Source: Kingella negevensis (GTDB lineage Bacteria; Pseudomonadota; Gammaproteobacteria; Burkholderiales; Neisseriaceae). Taken from it: DNA of 64,000 nt. Location: positions 1,674,001 to 1,738,000 of the forward strand of contig NZ_CP123448.1 in assembly GCF_030177895.1 (NCBI RefSeq), read 5' to 3'. Below, in pieces: positions 7,796 to 16,405 of the stretch. Under the pieces are notes generated by a model. The model made no database searches and was not told where the DNA came from. It worked only from the letters and a program-made list of their open reading frames with translations. Within the stretch, counting starts at the first letter, position 1, and each line of letters opens with the position of its first letter. A program made the position numbers and the translations under genes.

Positions 7796-8785
7796 ATGTT
7801 TCACAGTTTCTTTTTGAACAAAAAATGGTGGGCATGGTCACTGTTGGGGACGGCGGTGATTTTATTGTCTATTTGGTATAAAGTGGAATTGGACGTGCAA
7901 ATCAATGAATGGTTTGGCAGTTTTTACGATGGCATTCAAGAAATTTTGAAAGCCCCCAATTCCGTTACGTTCCCCGAATTTTTAGCAAGATTGATGCACT
8001 TTTCCAAAATTGCAGGAATTTATATCGCGCTGACCATTTTGCTGGAATTTTTCAGCAAGCATTATATTTTCCGTTGGCGCACGGCGATGACGGAGCATTA
8101 TTTGTCGCATTGGGACAAGGTGCGCCATATTGAAGGCGCGTCGCAACGCATTCAGGAAGACACGATGCGTTTTGCCAAAATTATGGAAGCGTTGGGCGAA
8201 AGTTTTATCCGCTCGGTGCTGACTTTAGTGGCGTTTTTGCCGATGTTGAACGAGTTGAGCAAAAAAGTGCCAACTTTGCCGTGGGTGGGCGAAGTGCCGC
8301 ATTCGCTGGTATTGGTGGCGTTGCTGTTTTCCATTTTTGGCACGGTGGTTTTGGCGGCTATTGGCGTGAAATTGCCCGGCTTGGAATACAACAATCAGCG
8401 CGTGGAAGCAGCGTTTCGCAAGGAATTGGTGTTGGGTGAAGACAACGCAAACCGTGCGCAGCCTGAAATGTTGCGCGAGTTGTTTCAAGCGGTAAGAAAG
8501 AATAATTTTGTGCTGTACGCGCATTATTTGTATTTTGACTTGGCGCGTTGGTCTTATTTGCAGTTCGCCGTGATTGTGCCGTATATCGCGCTTGCGCCGA
8601 GTTTGTTGGCTGGCGCGTTGTCGCTGGGTGTGTTGCAACAGGTGGTTCGCGCGTTTGGCAAGGTGCAGGATTCGTTTCAGTTTTTGGTGCAATCTTGGAC
8701 GACGATTGTGGAATTGTTGTCGATTTATAAACGCTTGAAAGGGTTTGAGCAGCAAATTAAGGTGGCGAAAGAAAATGCAGCCTGA
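7796..8785 (+). CDS. SbmA/BacA-like membrane protein
   Basis: 329 residues from the ATG at 7796, chosen because AAGGGAG lies 5-6 bases upstream; an earlier in-frame ATG at 7757 has none. The protein shows SbmA/BacA features: an amphipathic start (FFLNKKWWAWSLLGTAVILLS), the KVELDVQINEWFGSFYDGIQ block, FRWRTAMTEHYLSHWDKVRHIEGASQRIQEDTMRFA, and the C-terminal FGKVQDSFQFLVQSWTTIVELLSIYKRL block. SbmA-type proteins are proton-driven inner-membrane importers of proline-rich peptides, microcins and related compounds, resembling the membrane domain of an ABC exporter without its ATPase. Somewhat shorter than E. coli SbmA (406). Confidence 0.88.
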   Translation: MFHSFFLNKKWWAWSLLGTAVILLSIWYKVELDVQINEWFGSFYDGIQEILKAPNSVTFPEFLARLMHFSKIAGIYIALTILLEFFSKHYIFRWRTAMTEHYLSHWDKVRHIEGASQRIQEDTMRFAKIMEALGESFIRSVLTLVAFLPMLNELSKKVPTLPWVGEVPHSLVLVALLFSIFGTVVLAAIGVKLPGLEYNNQRVEAAFRKELVLGEDNANRAQPEMLRELFQAVRKNNFVLYAHYLYFDLARWSYLQFAVIVPYIALAPSLLAGALSLGVLQQVVRAFGKVQDSFQFLVQSWTTIVELLSIYKRLKGFEQQIKVAKENAA

Positions 8786-8802
8786 AAATGCTGAAATGGA
8801 GC

Positions 8803-8819
8803 GTCGGCGGATCGCCGAC
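8803..8819. repeat. Perfect short palindrome, GTCGG-type
   Basis: GTCGGCG-GAT-CGCCGAC, without a T-run, between the SbmA-like and TSUP genes. It shares its GTCGG...CCGAC ends with hairpins at 2227 and 56262/56320, while the inner stem differs. Confidence 0.5.
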
Positions 8820-8840
8820 AATAAGCAAAAGCTTTGAAAC

Positions 8841-9605
8841 ATGAACGATATGTTATTTGGTTTAATTTTAGCGGGCTTTTTTGCGGGATTGATGGACGCA
8901 GCAGTCGGCGGTGGCGGCTTGCTGCAAATCCCTGCGCTGTTTGGCTTGTTGCCAAATAGCACACCGATTGCTTCGGTGCTAGGCGTGAACAAATTTGCCT
9001 CATTTTCAGGCACAGCAATGGCAGCGACACAGTTTGCACGAAAAGTATCGTTGCCGTGGAAAATGCTGCTGCCTGCGGCGGTGGTGGCGTTTGCCGCGTC
9101 TTATATTGGCGCGAAATTGGCAGCAAGCGTGCCTGTGCAATACATGAAACCCGCCATGCTCGTGATTATGCTGCTGATGTTTGTGTACACGTTTGTGAAG
9201 AAAGATTTGGGGCAAGCGGTGCGCGACACAGCTTTAACGCAACGCGAATATTATTTAGGCATTGCATGCGGCGCAGCGATTGGCTTGTATGACGGTATTT
9301 TAGGGCCGGGAACGGGCAGTCTGTTGGCGTTTATATTCGTGCGCTTTTTCGCCTACGATTTTTTAACCGCAACCGCGTCTGCCAAAATCATCAATTTAAC
9401 GACCAATTTAGCGGCGTTGAGTTTCTTTATCCCAAATGGACACATTGTTTGGGTGTGGGCGATTCCGTTGGCAGTGGCGAATTTTAGCGGTGGGTTTGTC
9501 GGTTCGTGGTTGGCGGTGCGCGGCGGCACGAAATTTTTGCGCGTTGGGTTTATGTGCTTGTTAGCGGTGTTAATTGGAAAGTTTGGCTGGGATACTTATA
9601 GTTAA
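8841..9605 (+). CDS. TSUP family permease (TauE/SafE, YfcA-like)
   Basis: 254 residues with about eight hydrophobic segments. Family hallmarks are the first helix with GLMDAAVGGGGLLQIPAL, the matching second-repeat motif IGLYDGILGPGTGSLLAFIFV, and the spacer SAKIINLTTNLAALSFF. TSUP proteins move sulfite, sulfolactate, taurine-derived sulfonates or other organic anions; YfcA is the closest style here and has no firm substrate. The gene starts 55 bp after the SbmA-like gene and could share its transcript. Confidence 0.88.
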   Translation: MNDMLFGLILAGFFAGLMDAAVGGGGLLQIPALFGLLPNSTPIASVLGVNKFASFSGTAMAATQFARKVSLPWKMLLPAAVVAFAASYIGAKLAASVPVQYMKPAMLVIMLLMFVYTFVKKDLGQAVRDTALTQREYYLGIACGAAIGLYDGILGPGTGSLLAFIFVRFFAYDFLTATASAKIINLTTNLAALSFFIPNGHIVWVWAIPLAVANFSGGFVGSWLAVRGGTKFLRVGFMCLLAVLIGKFGWDTYS

Positions 9606-9629
9606 TGCACTTATCTAATACTGCGTTGC

Positions 9630-9667
9630 CAACGCCCTTATGCGCTAAATGCACACGGTGGGCGTTG
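9630..9667. repeat. Hairpin-forming inverted repeat after the TSUP gene
   Basis: CAACGCCC and GGGCGTTG enclose 22 bases that contain a smaller GCGCTAAATGC element. No long T-run follows, so a factor-independent terminator is doubtful. Confidence 0.4.
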
Positions 9668-9736
9668 TCGCCTTGTCTTAAAAAATAATTGCATCAACTA
9701 TATTTGCAGCCTGAAAAATCTTGAAAGGATTAAAAA

Positions 9737-10249
9737 ATGTTACAAAAATTACTGGCTTTGCCACGTTATCGTTTAACTGTGTTGGCAACCGTTATCATGG
9801 GTTTTGGTGGGACGATGGTTTCCCTGTTCGCGCAATATGTGCTGAAAATGAATCCGTGCGTGATGTGTATTGAGCAGCGTATGTCATTGTTTTTCATTGG
9901 GGTGTTATCGCTGATTTGTTTGCCGTTGCCCTTGCGCAAACGCGGCGGACAAACGGCAGCTGCGTTGATTTTGAGTGTGCCGATTGTGTTTGGTGGTTTT
10001 GTCGCAGCGAAACAAATTTGGCTGCAAACTTTGCCTTTGCGTGAACAACCTGATTGCGGTGCGCCGTGGACGTTTGTGTTGCGCGGCAAACCTTTGTTTG
10101 ATTTGTATGAACCATTGATTCGCGGTTCGGGTATGTGTGGCGAAAAATATTTTATGTTTGGTATTTCGCTGCCAACTTGGGGCTTGATTACATTTTGTAC
10201 GATTTTTGCCGTGATTTGGGGTATGTGGTGGCACGTGCGCCGCAAATAA
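9737..10249 (+). CDS. dsbB: Disulfide bond formation protein DsbB
   Basis: 170 residues with four membrane helices. DsbB re-oxidises DsbA in the periplasm and passes electrons to quinone. The first periplasmic redox pair is visible as CVMC (Cys41, Cys44) and the second pair as Cys107 (PDCGAP) and Cys134 (SGMCGE). The CxxC falls at the end of helix 2 as expected (NPCVMCIEQR). The length is normal. The start has AAAGGA about 8 bases upstream. Monocistronic. Confidence 0.95.
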   Translation: MLQKLLALPRYRLTVLATVIMGFGGTMVSLFAQYVLKMNPCVMCIEQRMSLFFIGVLSLICLPLPLRKRGGQTAAALILSVPIVFGGFVAAKQIWLQTLPLREQPDCGAPWTFVLRGKPLFDLYEPLIRGSGMCGEKYFMFGISLPTWGLITFCTIFAVIWGMWWHVRRK

Positions 10250-10349
10250 TTGCAGCCTGAAAATTTGAAAAATTATCATTTGGTAGGGACAAAGTTTATC
10301 CTTGTCCTTTTGGCATTTCAAAAAAATCTCAATAATGCAGCCTGAAAAA

Positions 10350-10384
10350 CGCAGCCTGAAAAATAGTTTTCAGGCTGCGTTTTA
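10350..10384 (+). terminator. Terminator from inverted uptake words
   Basis: CGCAGCCTGAAAA and TTTTCAGGCTGCG are followed by TTTTA; a third copy of the word lies just before it. It ends the dsbB transcript upstream of ubiG. Confidence 0.65.
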
Positions 10385-10423
10385 GTATAAAATACGCCCA
10401 CTTAATTCAGTTGGAACAAGATT

Positions 10424-11146
10424 ATGACAACGCAAAAAACGCCCAATGTGGACAATGCTGAAATTGAAAAATTCAGCCAACTCGCCGAAAAATGGTGGGA
10501 CGCAACAGGCGAATTTAAACCCCTGCACGACATCAACCCCCTGCGTTTAAACTACATCGATGAACACGCCCAATTAGCAGGCAAAACCGTGTTAGACGTA
10601 GGCTGTGGCGGCGGCATTTTGTCGGAAAGCATGGCAAAACGCGGCGCACAAAGCGTGTTGGGCATTGATATGGCAGAACTTTCGCTGCAAACCGCCCAAG
10701 CCCACGCGCAACAAATGAATGTGAACAACGTGTCTTATCGCTGCGTCAGCGTGGAAGATTTAGCCGCCGAAATGCCTCATTCATTTGACGTGGTAACGTG
10801 TATGGAAATGCTGGAACACGTTCCCGACCCTGCTTCCATTATCCGCGCCTGCGCCAAGTTGGCAAAACCCAACGGCTGGGTGTTTTTCTCCACAATTAAC
10901 CGCAACGCTAAATCTTATGTTCACGCCGTGTTTGGCGCAGAATATGTGTTGAATCTTGTCCCCAAAGGCACGCACGACTGGCACAAATTCATCACACCGT
11001 CAGAGTTGGCACGCATGGCACGCACCGCGCATTTAGATGTTTCAGGCTGCGTGGGCATGTCTTACAATTTACTCAGCAAAAATTATTATTTATGCGACGA
11101 CGCTTCAGTTAATTATATGTTGGCTTGCAAAGTTCAGGCAGCCTGA
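10424..11146 (+). CDS. ubiG: Ubiquinone biosynthesis O-methyltransferase UbiG
   Basis: 240 residues, a class I SAM-dependent methyltransferase. UbiG performs both O-methylations in ubiquinone synthesis (hydroxyl on C5 and C6 of the ring). The conserved start [29 protein letters not shown] identifies UbiG. The SAM-binding motif I is [13 protein letters not shown] (about residues 55-67), followed by [19 protein letters not shown] and the [12 protein letters not shown] block. The C-terminal uptake word overlaps the stop region. It ends 17 bp before the next lipoprotein gene, possibly co-transcribed. Confidence 0.95.
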   Translation: MTTQKTPNVDNAEIEKFSQLAEKWWDATGEFKPLHDINPLRLNYIDEHAQLAGKTVLDVGCGGGILSESMAKRGAQSVLGIDMAELSLQTAQAHAQQMNVNNVSYRCVSVEDLAAEMPHSFDVVTCMEMLEHVPDPASIIRACAKLAKPNGWVFFSTINRNAKSYVHAVFGAEYVLNLVPKGTHDWHKFITPSELARMARTAHLDVSGCVGMSYNLLSKNYYLCDDASVNYMLACKVQAA

Positions 11147-11163
11147 AAACCATAGGAATCATT

Positions 11164-11607
11164 ATGTTAAAACAAACAGTTGTATTGCTGGCAACAGCAG
11201 TTTTATTAGCCGCTTGTGCGGGCGACGGCGTGAAAAATGCCCCTGGTATGCAAGCCAAAGGCTCTTGGAAAAACATCGGCAAAATCCAAGAAAGCAGCAT
11301 TGAAGTGGATTACGACACAGGCAGCATTTCACAAAAAGGCGGTTTAGGTTATGTAACCGAACGTCAAGTGGTGCAACATCCATTAAAAGCCAACTTCTTA
11401 GGTATGCCAAAATACAAAGTCTCCATCAGTGACTGGGAATTCAATTGCAGCAATCGCACCTATAACATCAGAGGCGCGCGTTTCTGGAACGACAAAGGCA
11501 CATTGTTGGCGCAACACAAATATCCAGCAAACGATACTCGTGCCACAGGTATCGCACACAACACACCGTCTGCTGCATTATTTGATATTGCTTGCAAAGG
11601 GCGATAA
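11164..11607 (+). CDS. Lipoprotein of unknown function (surface-adhesin-E-like style)
   Basis: 147 residues from the ATG at 11164. The signal peptide ends in the lipobox LLAAC, placing the lipidated Cys at about residue 19. The mature part has a WKNIGKIQESSIEVDYDTGSI opening and a SDWEFNCSNRTYNIRGARFWN block with two later cysteines. The combination Trp-Ile...VDYDTGSI...V..RQV...D...NC is reminiscent of small proteobacterial lipoproteins annotated as surface-adhesin protein E or CNP1-like; this is a resemblance only. Probably in the outer membrane. Closely follows ubiG. Confidence 0.7.
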   Translation: MLKQTVVLLATAVLLAACAGDGVKNAPGMQAKGSWKNIGKIQESSIEVDYDTGSISQKGGLGYVTERQVVQHPLKANFLGMPKYKVSISDWEFNCSNRTYNIRGARFWNDKGTLLAQHKYPANDTRATGIAHNTPSAALFDIACKGR

Positions 11608-11611
11608 AACC

Positions 11612-11645
11612 ATAAAGCGCGCTTTAACTCGCGCTTTATTTGACA
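11612..11645 (+). terminator. Rho-independent terminator
   Basis: ATAAAGCGC and GCGCTTTAT form a 9-bp stem with a 10-base loop, followed by a T-rich tract. It ends the ubiG-lipoprotein unit. The 160 bases from here to rho hold two uptake words and no other element that I can support. Confidence 0.65.
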
Positions 11646-11807
11646 ATTTTTTATGGCATCTCTACAATCGCGCCCATTATTCTTTTGCCGTTTCAGGCTG
11701 CATTTCCCTAAAAAAGATTATTCATTTTCCCCTTATTTCAAACCCCATTTTCAGGCTGTATTTTATTGATTTGCAGCCTGAAAAAATCATGAATTGCAAA
11801 AAACATC

Positions 11808-13211
11808 ATGCACGTATCAGAACTACAAACCCGACACATTACCGACCTCATCGCCCAAGCCGAAAGCATGGGTATAGAAAACGCCAACCGCCTGCGTAAA
11901 CAAGATTTAGTGTTTACCATCGTGCGCGAAATGATTAAAAACGGCGAAGAATTTATCTGCTCAGGCACATTAGAAACCCTGCCAGACGGCTATGGTTTTC
12001 TACGCAGCCCCAATACATCGTATCTTGCTTGCCCCGATGATATTTACGTTTCGCCCAACCAAATTCGCCGCTTCAATTTGCACACAGGCGACACGATTGA
12101 AGGCACGGTTCGCGTACCCAAAAACGATGAAAAATACTTCGCGCTTGTGCGTTTGGACAGCATTAACGGCGACCACCCAGAAGCCAGTCGCCACAAAGTT
12201 TTGTTTGAAAACTTAACGCCGCTTTTCCCAACCAAACAGCTCAAATTAGAGCGTGATATTGTGTCAGACGACAACATCACAGGGCGCATTATCGACCTGA
12301 TTTCGCCGATTGGATTAGGACAACGCGCCTTGCTGGTTGCACCGCCAAAAACAGGTAAAACAATGATGTTGCAAAACATCGCTCACGCCATCACCGCGAA
12401 CAATCCCGAAGTGCAACTGATTGTTTTGCTGATTGATGAACGCCCCGAAGAAGTAACCGAAATGATGCGAACCGTAAAAGGCGAAGTGGTGGCTTCTACG
12501 TTTGACGAGCCAGCACAACGCCACGTTCAAGTGGCGGAAATGGTGATTGAAAAAGCCAAACGTATGGTGGAACACAAAAAAGATGTGGTGATTTTGCTTG
12601 ATAGCATTACGCGATTGGCGCGCGCTTACAACACCGTTGTGCCAGCTTCGGGTAAAGTGCTGACTGGTGGTGTGGACGCAAACGCGTTGCACCGTCCGAA
12701 ACGCTTCTTTGGCGCAGCGCGAAACGTGGAGGAAGGCGGTTCGCTCACCATTATCGCCACGGCTTTGGTGGACACAGGCAGCCGCATGGATGATGTGATT
12801 TTTGAAGAGTTCAAAGGCACGGGTAACATGGAATTGAACTTGGAACGCCGTTTGGCAGAAAAACGCGCGTTCCCTGCGATTAACATCAACAAATCGGGTA
12901 CGCGCCGCGAAGAATTACTTGTTCCACACGACCAGTTGCAAAGAATGTGGGTATTGCGCCGTTTGGTTCATTCGATGGAAGATGTGGAAGCGACAGAATT
13001 TTTGATTGATAAAATTAAGTTGTCTAAAAATAACAATGAATTTTTTGAACACATGCGTGGGAATTATTCTTCATCGTCTGGCACGGCAGCGGCAAGCAAA
13101 AAAACAGCACGTAGTGCAACTTCTGCGCCTGCTCCTGCAGCAGCTACGACCACAGGAACAACGGTTGTCCGCAAACGTGGACGTAAACCAAAGGCGGCAG
13201 CTTCTGAATAA
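11808..13211 (+). CDS. rho: Transcription termination factor Rho with an unusual C-terminal tail
   Basis: 467 residues against about 419 in most proteobacteria. The whole canonical protein is present: N-terminal helical domain ([20 protein letters not shown]), the RNA-binding cold-shock fold with DGYGFLRSP, Walker A APPKTGKT (about residues 178-185), Walker [17 protein letters not shown], the Q/R-loop region and SGTRREELL. After the normal end (HMRGNY, about residue 420) comes a low-complexity Ser/Ala/Thr linker, a run of Ala/Pro/Thr and a basic [15 protein letters not shown]. The core GRKP with flanking basics looks like an AT-hook. Rho is a hexameric RNA helicase that ends untranslated transcripts. 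Confidence 0.96.
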   Translation: MHVSELQTRHITDLIAQAESMGIENANRLRKQDLVFTIVREMIKNGEEFICSGTLETLPDGYGFLRSPNTSYLACPDDIYVSPNQIRRFNLHTGDTIEGTVRVPKNDEKYFALVRLDSINGDHPEASRHKVLFENLTPLFPTKQLKLERDIVSDDNITGRIIDLISPIGLGQRALLVAPPKTGKTMMLQNIAHAITANNPEVQLIVLLIDERPEEVTEMMRTVKGEVVASTFDEPAQRHVQVAEMVIEKAKRMVEHKKDVVILLDSITRLARAYNTVVPASGKVLTGGVDANALHRPKRFFGAARNVEEGGSLTIIATALVDTGSRMDDVIFEEFKGTGNMELNLERRLAEKRAFPAININKSGTRREELLVPHDQLQRMWVLRRLVHSMEDVEATEFLIDKIKLSKNNNEFFEHMRGNYSSSSGTAAASKKTARSATSAPAPAAATTTGTTVVRKRGRKPKAAASE

Positions 13212-13226
13212 TGCAGCCTGAAACGT

Positions 13227-13258
13227 AAAAAACGGTTTGAAGATTCAAACCGTTTTTA
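13227..13258. terminator. Bidirectional terminator between rho and the pilin gene
   Basis: AAAAACGGTTTGAA and TTCAAACCGTTTTT form a near-perfect stem around GA. T-runs exist on both strands for convergent genes, and it is flanked by uptake words. Confidence 0.85.
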
Positions 13259-13275
13259 TTTTTCAGGCTGCAAGA

Positions 13276-13776
13276 TTATGATTTTACTTGGCAATTGACA
13301 GGGGTGTAGGTCTCTTTCCATACGGCAGCAGCGCTGGTATCGATTGAGCAATACCAGCCTTCGCTAACAGAATAATGCAAAATCATTTTGGCACCAGCAA
13401 TGCCGCTGTGTGCGCTTTTGCCAAATTGCGCTTCAATGTTTTGAATATTCTCTTCATTTGGTGTGATTTTGATGGTGTAAATTAACGTAGATTGAGGCTT
13501 GTTGCCATCAACGCCAACGTATTCATAAGTATTACCGCCAATGGTTGTACCATCTTTTGTCTTGTCTAATGTGGCTGTATTGCCGTTGAACATCACGGTT
13601 TCAATGGCAGTACGCATTGTACTTACTTCATAATAAACTCGGCGCACTTGAGCCCTGGCAATCATGTCTTGATACATTGGCAGGGCAATGGCTGCTAAAA
13701 TACCAATAATGGCAATCACAATCATGAGTTCAATTAAGGTAAAACCTTTTTGGTAAATAGAGTGTTTGCTTTTCAT
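13276..13776 (-). CDS. Type IV pilin (PilE/PilA-like major or minor pilin)
   Basis: 166 residues from the ATG at 13776; a TTG four codons earlier (13788) is the only alternative start and I consider it less likely. A short leader [11 protein letters not shown] is followed by the type IV prepilin cleavage site and N-methylated helix [22 protein letters not shown] with Glu5. Two C-terminal cysteines (WYCSIDT and VNCQVKS) would form the D-region disulfide loop. Cleaved by PilD and assembled in the inner membrane. It diverges from a TfpZ-like accessory gene, a pairing known for type IV pilins. No silent pilS-like cassettes were seen. Confidence 0.9.
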   Translation of the reverse strand: MKSKHSIYQKGFTLIELMIVIAIIGILAAIALPMYQDMIARAQVRRVYYEVSTMRTAIETVMFNGNTATLDKTKDGTTIGGNTYEYVGVDGNKPQSTLIYTIKITPNEENIQNIEAQFGKSAHSGIAGAKMILHYSVSEGWYCSIDTSAAAVWKETYTPVNCQVKS

Positions 13777-13862
13777 TTTCGTATTCAATAGGGTTAAGTT
13801 GTATAATTGTAGCCAGATGTAAGCAATTTATATTCCGATTGTTAAATAGTTAGGAAAAATTT

Positions 13863-14561
13863 ATGAAGAAAATTTCTATTCCTTTTAAAGCTAAATTTCA
13901 GGCTGCAGGGATTCATTTTAGTTTGTCTGTTGCTATTTTCTTGGCGTTAGCTGCTTGGATTTATTGGGTATTATATCCTTCTTTTTATTTTACAATGAGT
14001 GGGGGAGAGCAGGGCTTACGTTTAATGTTGGGCGTAGATGTGGTGCTTGGTCCTTTGCTCACCTTTTTGATTTTCAACCCTCACAAGAAAATGCGCGAAA
14101 TTATTTTGGACTTGGTTCTGGTGGGAATGGTTCAATTTGCGGCATTAGGTTATGGTTTGCATGTGGTTTATCGTGAGCAGCCGAAATTGTTGGTGGTGTA
14201 TGACAAGGGTACAGCTGCGGTGTTGAATTTGCGCGAAATTGAAGAAGCTGAGGAATTTAAGTCACTGGATAGTAACCAGTTTGTGCAATTAGAAAAAGTG
14301 CCTTTTGCGGTGTTTGTGCCAAAAAATGGGCAACCTACTTATGAATCAGCAGGTACAGTTGCGCCTGTTGAGTGGGAGAAGTTTGATTCAATAACACGCG
14401 GTGCGTTAGATGAAACAGCAAAAGCGAAATTAGCAACTTTGGAGCAACAGCACGGTAAATTATATGTGATTGCGGCAATGGGTAAATATCAAGGGAAGTT
14501 TATCGCTTTGGATAAACAACTGAAATTTGTTGCGGAATTAAGTACGCAATCTATGGAATAA
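13863..14561 (+). CDS. Type IV pilin accessory protein, TfpX/TfpZ family
   Basis: 232 residues. It has two N-terminal membrane helices (about residues 17-40 and 52-70), the family block LMLGVDVVLGPLLTFLIFNP, a third helix with FAALGYGLHVVYREQPKLLVVY, and a periplasmic C-terminal domain. TfpX/TfpZ proteins are inner-membrane helpers dedicated to the stability or assembly of the neighbouring pilin in Moraxella, Acinetobacter and Pseudomonas. The position divergent from a pilin gene supports that role here. An AGGAAA lies before the ATG. TATAAT at 13802-13807 may be its -10. Confidence 0.82.
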   Translation: MKKISIPFKAKFQAAGIHFSLSVAIFLALAAWIYWVLYPSFYFTMSGGEQGLRLMLGVDVVLGPLLTFLIFNPHKKMREIILDLVLVGMVQFAALGYGLHVVYREQPKLLVVYDKGTAAVLNLREIEEAEEFKSLDSNQFVQLEKVPFAVFVPKNGQPTYESAGTVAPVEWEKFDSITRGALDETAKAKLATLEQQHGKLYVIAAMGKYQGKFIALDKQLKFVAELSTQSME

Positions 14562-14566
14562 AATAA

Positions 14567-14602
14567 ATGCAGCCTGAAAGATGTTTTCAGGCTGCATTTT
14601 GT
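14567..14602. terminator. Bidirectional terminator from inverted uptake words
   Basis: AAATGCAGCCTGAAA and TTTCAGGCTGCATTT flank a short loop between convergent genes. Confidence 0.7.
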
Positions 14603-14608
14603 TTAGGG

Positions 14609-15529
14609 CTACTTTTTTATTTTTTTCAAAACATAGCGTGGACGCTGCTTGGTTTCAATATAAATTCGCCCAATATATTCACCTAACACGCCAATACTAA
14701 TGAGCTGAATGCCACCTAAAAATAGAATAGATACCAGCAGTGATGGATAGCCTTTCACGTCGTTGCCAAAAAACAGGGTACGCACGATGATAAATAAGCC
14801 ATACAAAAATGATGTGCCAGCTAAAATACCGCCAATATACGTCCATACGCGCAAGGGCACGGTGGAAAAACTGGTGATGCCTTCTAATGCTAAATTCCAC
14901 AATTTCCAACCGTTGAATTTGGTTTCGCCTGCCACACGCGCTGGGCGGCTGTATTCTACAATTGCAATATTGTTGCTCGCCCAAGAAAGTATGCCTTTCA
15001 TAAACAGATTTCTTTCAGGCAGCGAAATAATGCTATCGGCAATTTCACGCGAAATTAAGCGAAAATCACCCACATTTTCTTCAATGTGCGTGTTGCTCAT
15101 ATAGTTGTGCGCTTTGTAAAAAGCAGTAGCACTTAGGCGTTTCATTGGGCTGTCTTGGCTGCGGTCTATGCGTTTGGCTAATACGATGTCTGCACCTGCT
15201 CGCCATTTTTCTATCATTTGTGGAATTACTTCAATTGGGTCTTGCAAATCCACGTCAATCGGAATTAACGCGTCGCCTGTTGCGTGTTCTAATCCTGCAA
15301 ATAGAGCGGCTTCTTTGCCAAAATTGCGAGTGAAATGCAGCACGTTTACCAGCGTATCTTGAGCGGCTAAATCGTTCAAAATCTGTTCGGTTTCGTCGCG
15401 GCTGCCATCGTTGCAAAATACAAGTTCAACTTCATAGTCTTGCAATGGAGTGTATTCGCGAACAGTTTGATAGAAAATGGGGATGGTTTCTGCTTCGTTC
15501 CACACGGGAATAATCAGGGAAATTTTCAT
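14609..15529 (-). CDS. GtrB-type polyprenyl-phosphate glycosyltransferase (GT2)
   Basis: 306 residues. The N-terminal GT-A domain starts [16 protein letters not shown], has the nucleotide-binding NDGSRDET and metal-binding DVDLQDP motifs, and the [12 protein letters not shown] block. Two C-terminal membrane helices follow ([21 protein letters not shown] and [27 protein letters not shown]), ending in RPRYVLKK. This is the GtrB/YfdH/DPM1-like family that loads a sugar onto bactoprenyl phosphate at the cytoplasmic face. It is 17 bp downstream of the gtrA-like gene. The two genes plus the upstream remnant form a GtrABC-type surface glycosylation operon. Confidence 0.92.
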   Translation of the reverse strand: MKISLIIPVWNEAETIPIFYQTVREYTPLQDYEVELVFCNDGSRDETEQILNDLAAQDTLVNVLHFTRNFGKEAALFAGLEHATGDALIPIDVDLQDPIEVIPQMIEKWRAGADIVLAKRIDRSQDSPMKRLSATAFYKAHNYMSNTHIEENVGDFRLISREIADSIISLPERNLFMKGILSWASNNIAIVEYSRPARVAGETKFNGWKLWNLALEGITSFSTVPLRVWTYIGGILAGTSFLYGLFIIVRTLFFGNDVKGYPSLLVSILFLGGIQLISIGVLGEYIGRIYIETKQRPRYVLKKIKK

Positions 15530-15545
15530 AATCGCTGCCTGAAAG

Positions 15546-15902
15546 TTATTTAAAGATGATGTATTGGCTGCTCAAAAAACCTAGCACCCAGCTAATCAGG
15601 GAAAAGGATATGGCGGCAAGAATGGACGATAAGCCTAAATAATCTGTTAGCCAACCTGTTAGTAAGGCTAAACCGCCCATTAAACTCATAAACAAAAAAT
15701 AGCGTTTTTGGTTGGCGGTTTGCTTGAATGTCCATTTTGCGTTGGCGAAAAAGCTGAAGGTGGCGGCGCAAGCAAATGCCGCTACATTTGCCCACGCACT
15801 TGCTACGCCTTGCCAACTGAGCACGCTGAATACCGCAAAATGCAATGCAGTGTTGAACACGCCAATCAAGCTATACCATTTGATTTTATGTAGCCATTTC
15901 AT
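15546..15902 (-). CDS. GtrA family membrane protein (putative flippase)
   Basis: 118 residues from the ATG at 15902, which has GGGGAGG about 6 bases upstream. Four hydrophobic helices and the family pattern [20 protein letters not shown] near the start, [10 protein letters not shown] in the middle and [11 protein letters not shown] at the end. GtrA proteins are proposed to flip the undecaprenyl-linked sugar made by GtrB to the periplasm. Overlaps the end of the upstream remnant by four bases, consistent with translational coupling. Confidence 0.9.
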   Translation of the reverse strand: MKWLHKIKWYSLIGVFNTALHFAVFSVLSWQGVASAWANVAAFACAATFSFFANAKWTFKQTANQKRYFLFMSLMGGLALLTGWLTDYLGLSSILAAISFSLISWVLGFLSSQYIIFK

Positions 15903-16369
15903 TGTGGCCTCCCCTTGGTAAATAATAGCCAATCTCCAGCTTTGTATTGCAGTTTCATGGTTTTGCATTTTGGGTTGTTTTGCAACCAATTTGCTGCTTT
16001 GTCGATATTGTGGCTCATTCTTATCACTAAATAATCATAAGGCTGGCAATCTAGAATTTTTTGCAAATTATGCTGTGAAGCATCGCGATTTCTTGCATAG
16101 GCTGGATAAATTGCCTCTGGTTTTAAACGAACAATCATAGCAGGTGCAGTTGCAAAGCTATAATCTACCCAACCGTATTTTTCTGCTTGATACCATTGCA
16201 CAAAATGGAGCAGCTCTCGATTACTCGTTAAATGTCTTTCTGTTTGGGAAGGTAGATCAAATATAGCCATCGCTCGTTTTTCAGGCTGCATTTGTTCTTT
16301 TATTTTTTTGAAAATTTTGTCGTACTTCAGATTGTTGAAATCGGATATTGTTGAGATAAACTTTCCACA
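15899..16369 (-). pseudogene. 3' remnant of a GtrC-like membrane glycosyltransferase gene
   Basis: An open frame runs from just after a TAA at 16370-16372 to the stop at 15899, about 156 codons. The only internal ATG near the front (16291) lies in an uptake word (MQPEKRAM). The frame reads through codons encoding ISDFNNLKYDKIFKK upstream of it, so the gene once began further up. What remains is a soluble C-terminal part (FVQWYQAEKYGWVDYSF ... YLVIRMSH ... AGDWLLFTKGRP), like the periplasmic tail of a large multi-helix sugar transferase. The N-terminal membrane part is missing and an IS1016-like element sits 36 bp upstream. Identity as GtrC-like is inferred from the operon position. Confidence 0.65.
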
Positions 16370-16405
16370 TTAATATCGTAATACATTCAATAAATATAAA
16401 AATAG

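Noticed and set aside
8225..9013. 262-codon minus-strand frame across the SbmA-like and TSUP genes
   Set aside because: Covers two well-supported plus-strand genes; rich in His/Gln/Arg as expected for the complement of GC-biased membrane codons.
11429..11899. Plus-strand frame bridging the lipoprotein end and rho start
   Set aside because: Contains the terminator hairpin and leader; no start signal; low-information sequence.
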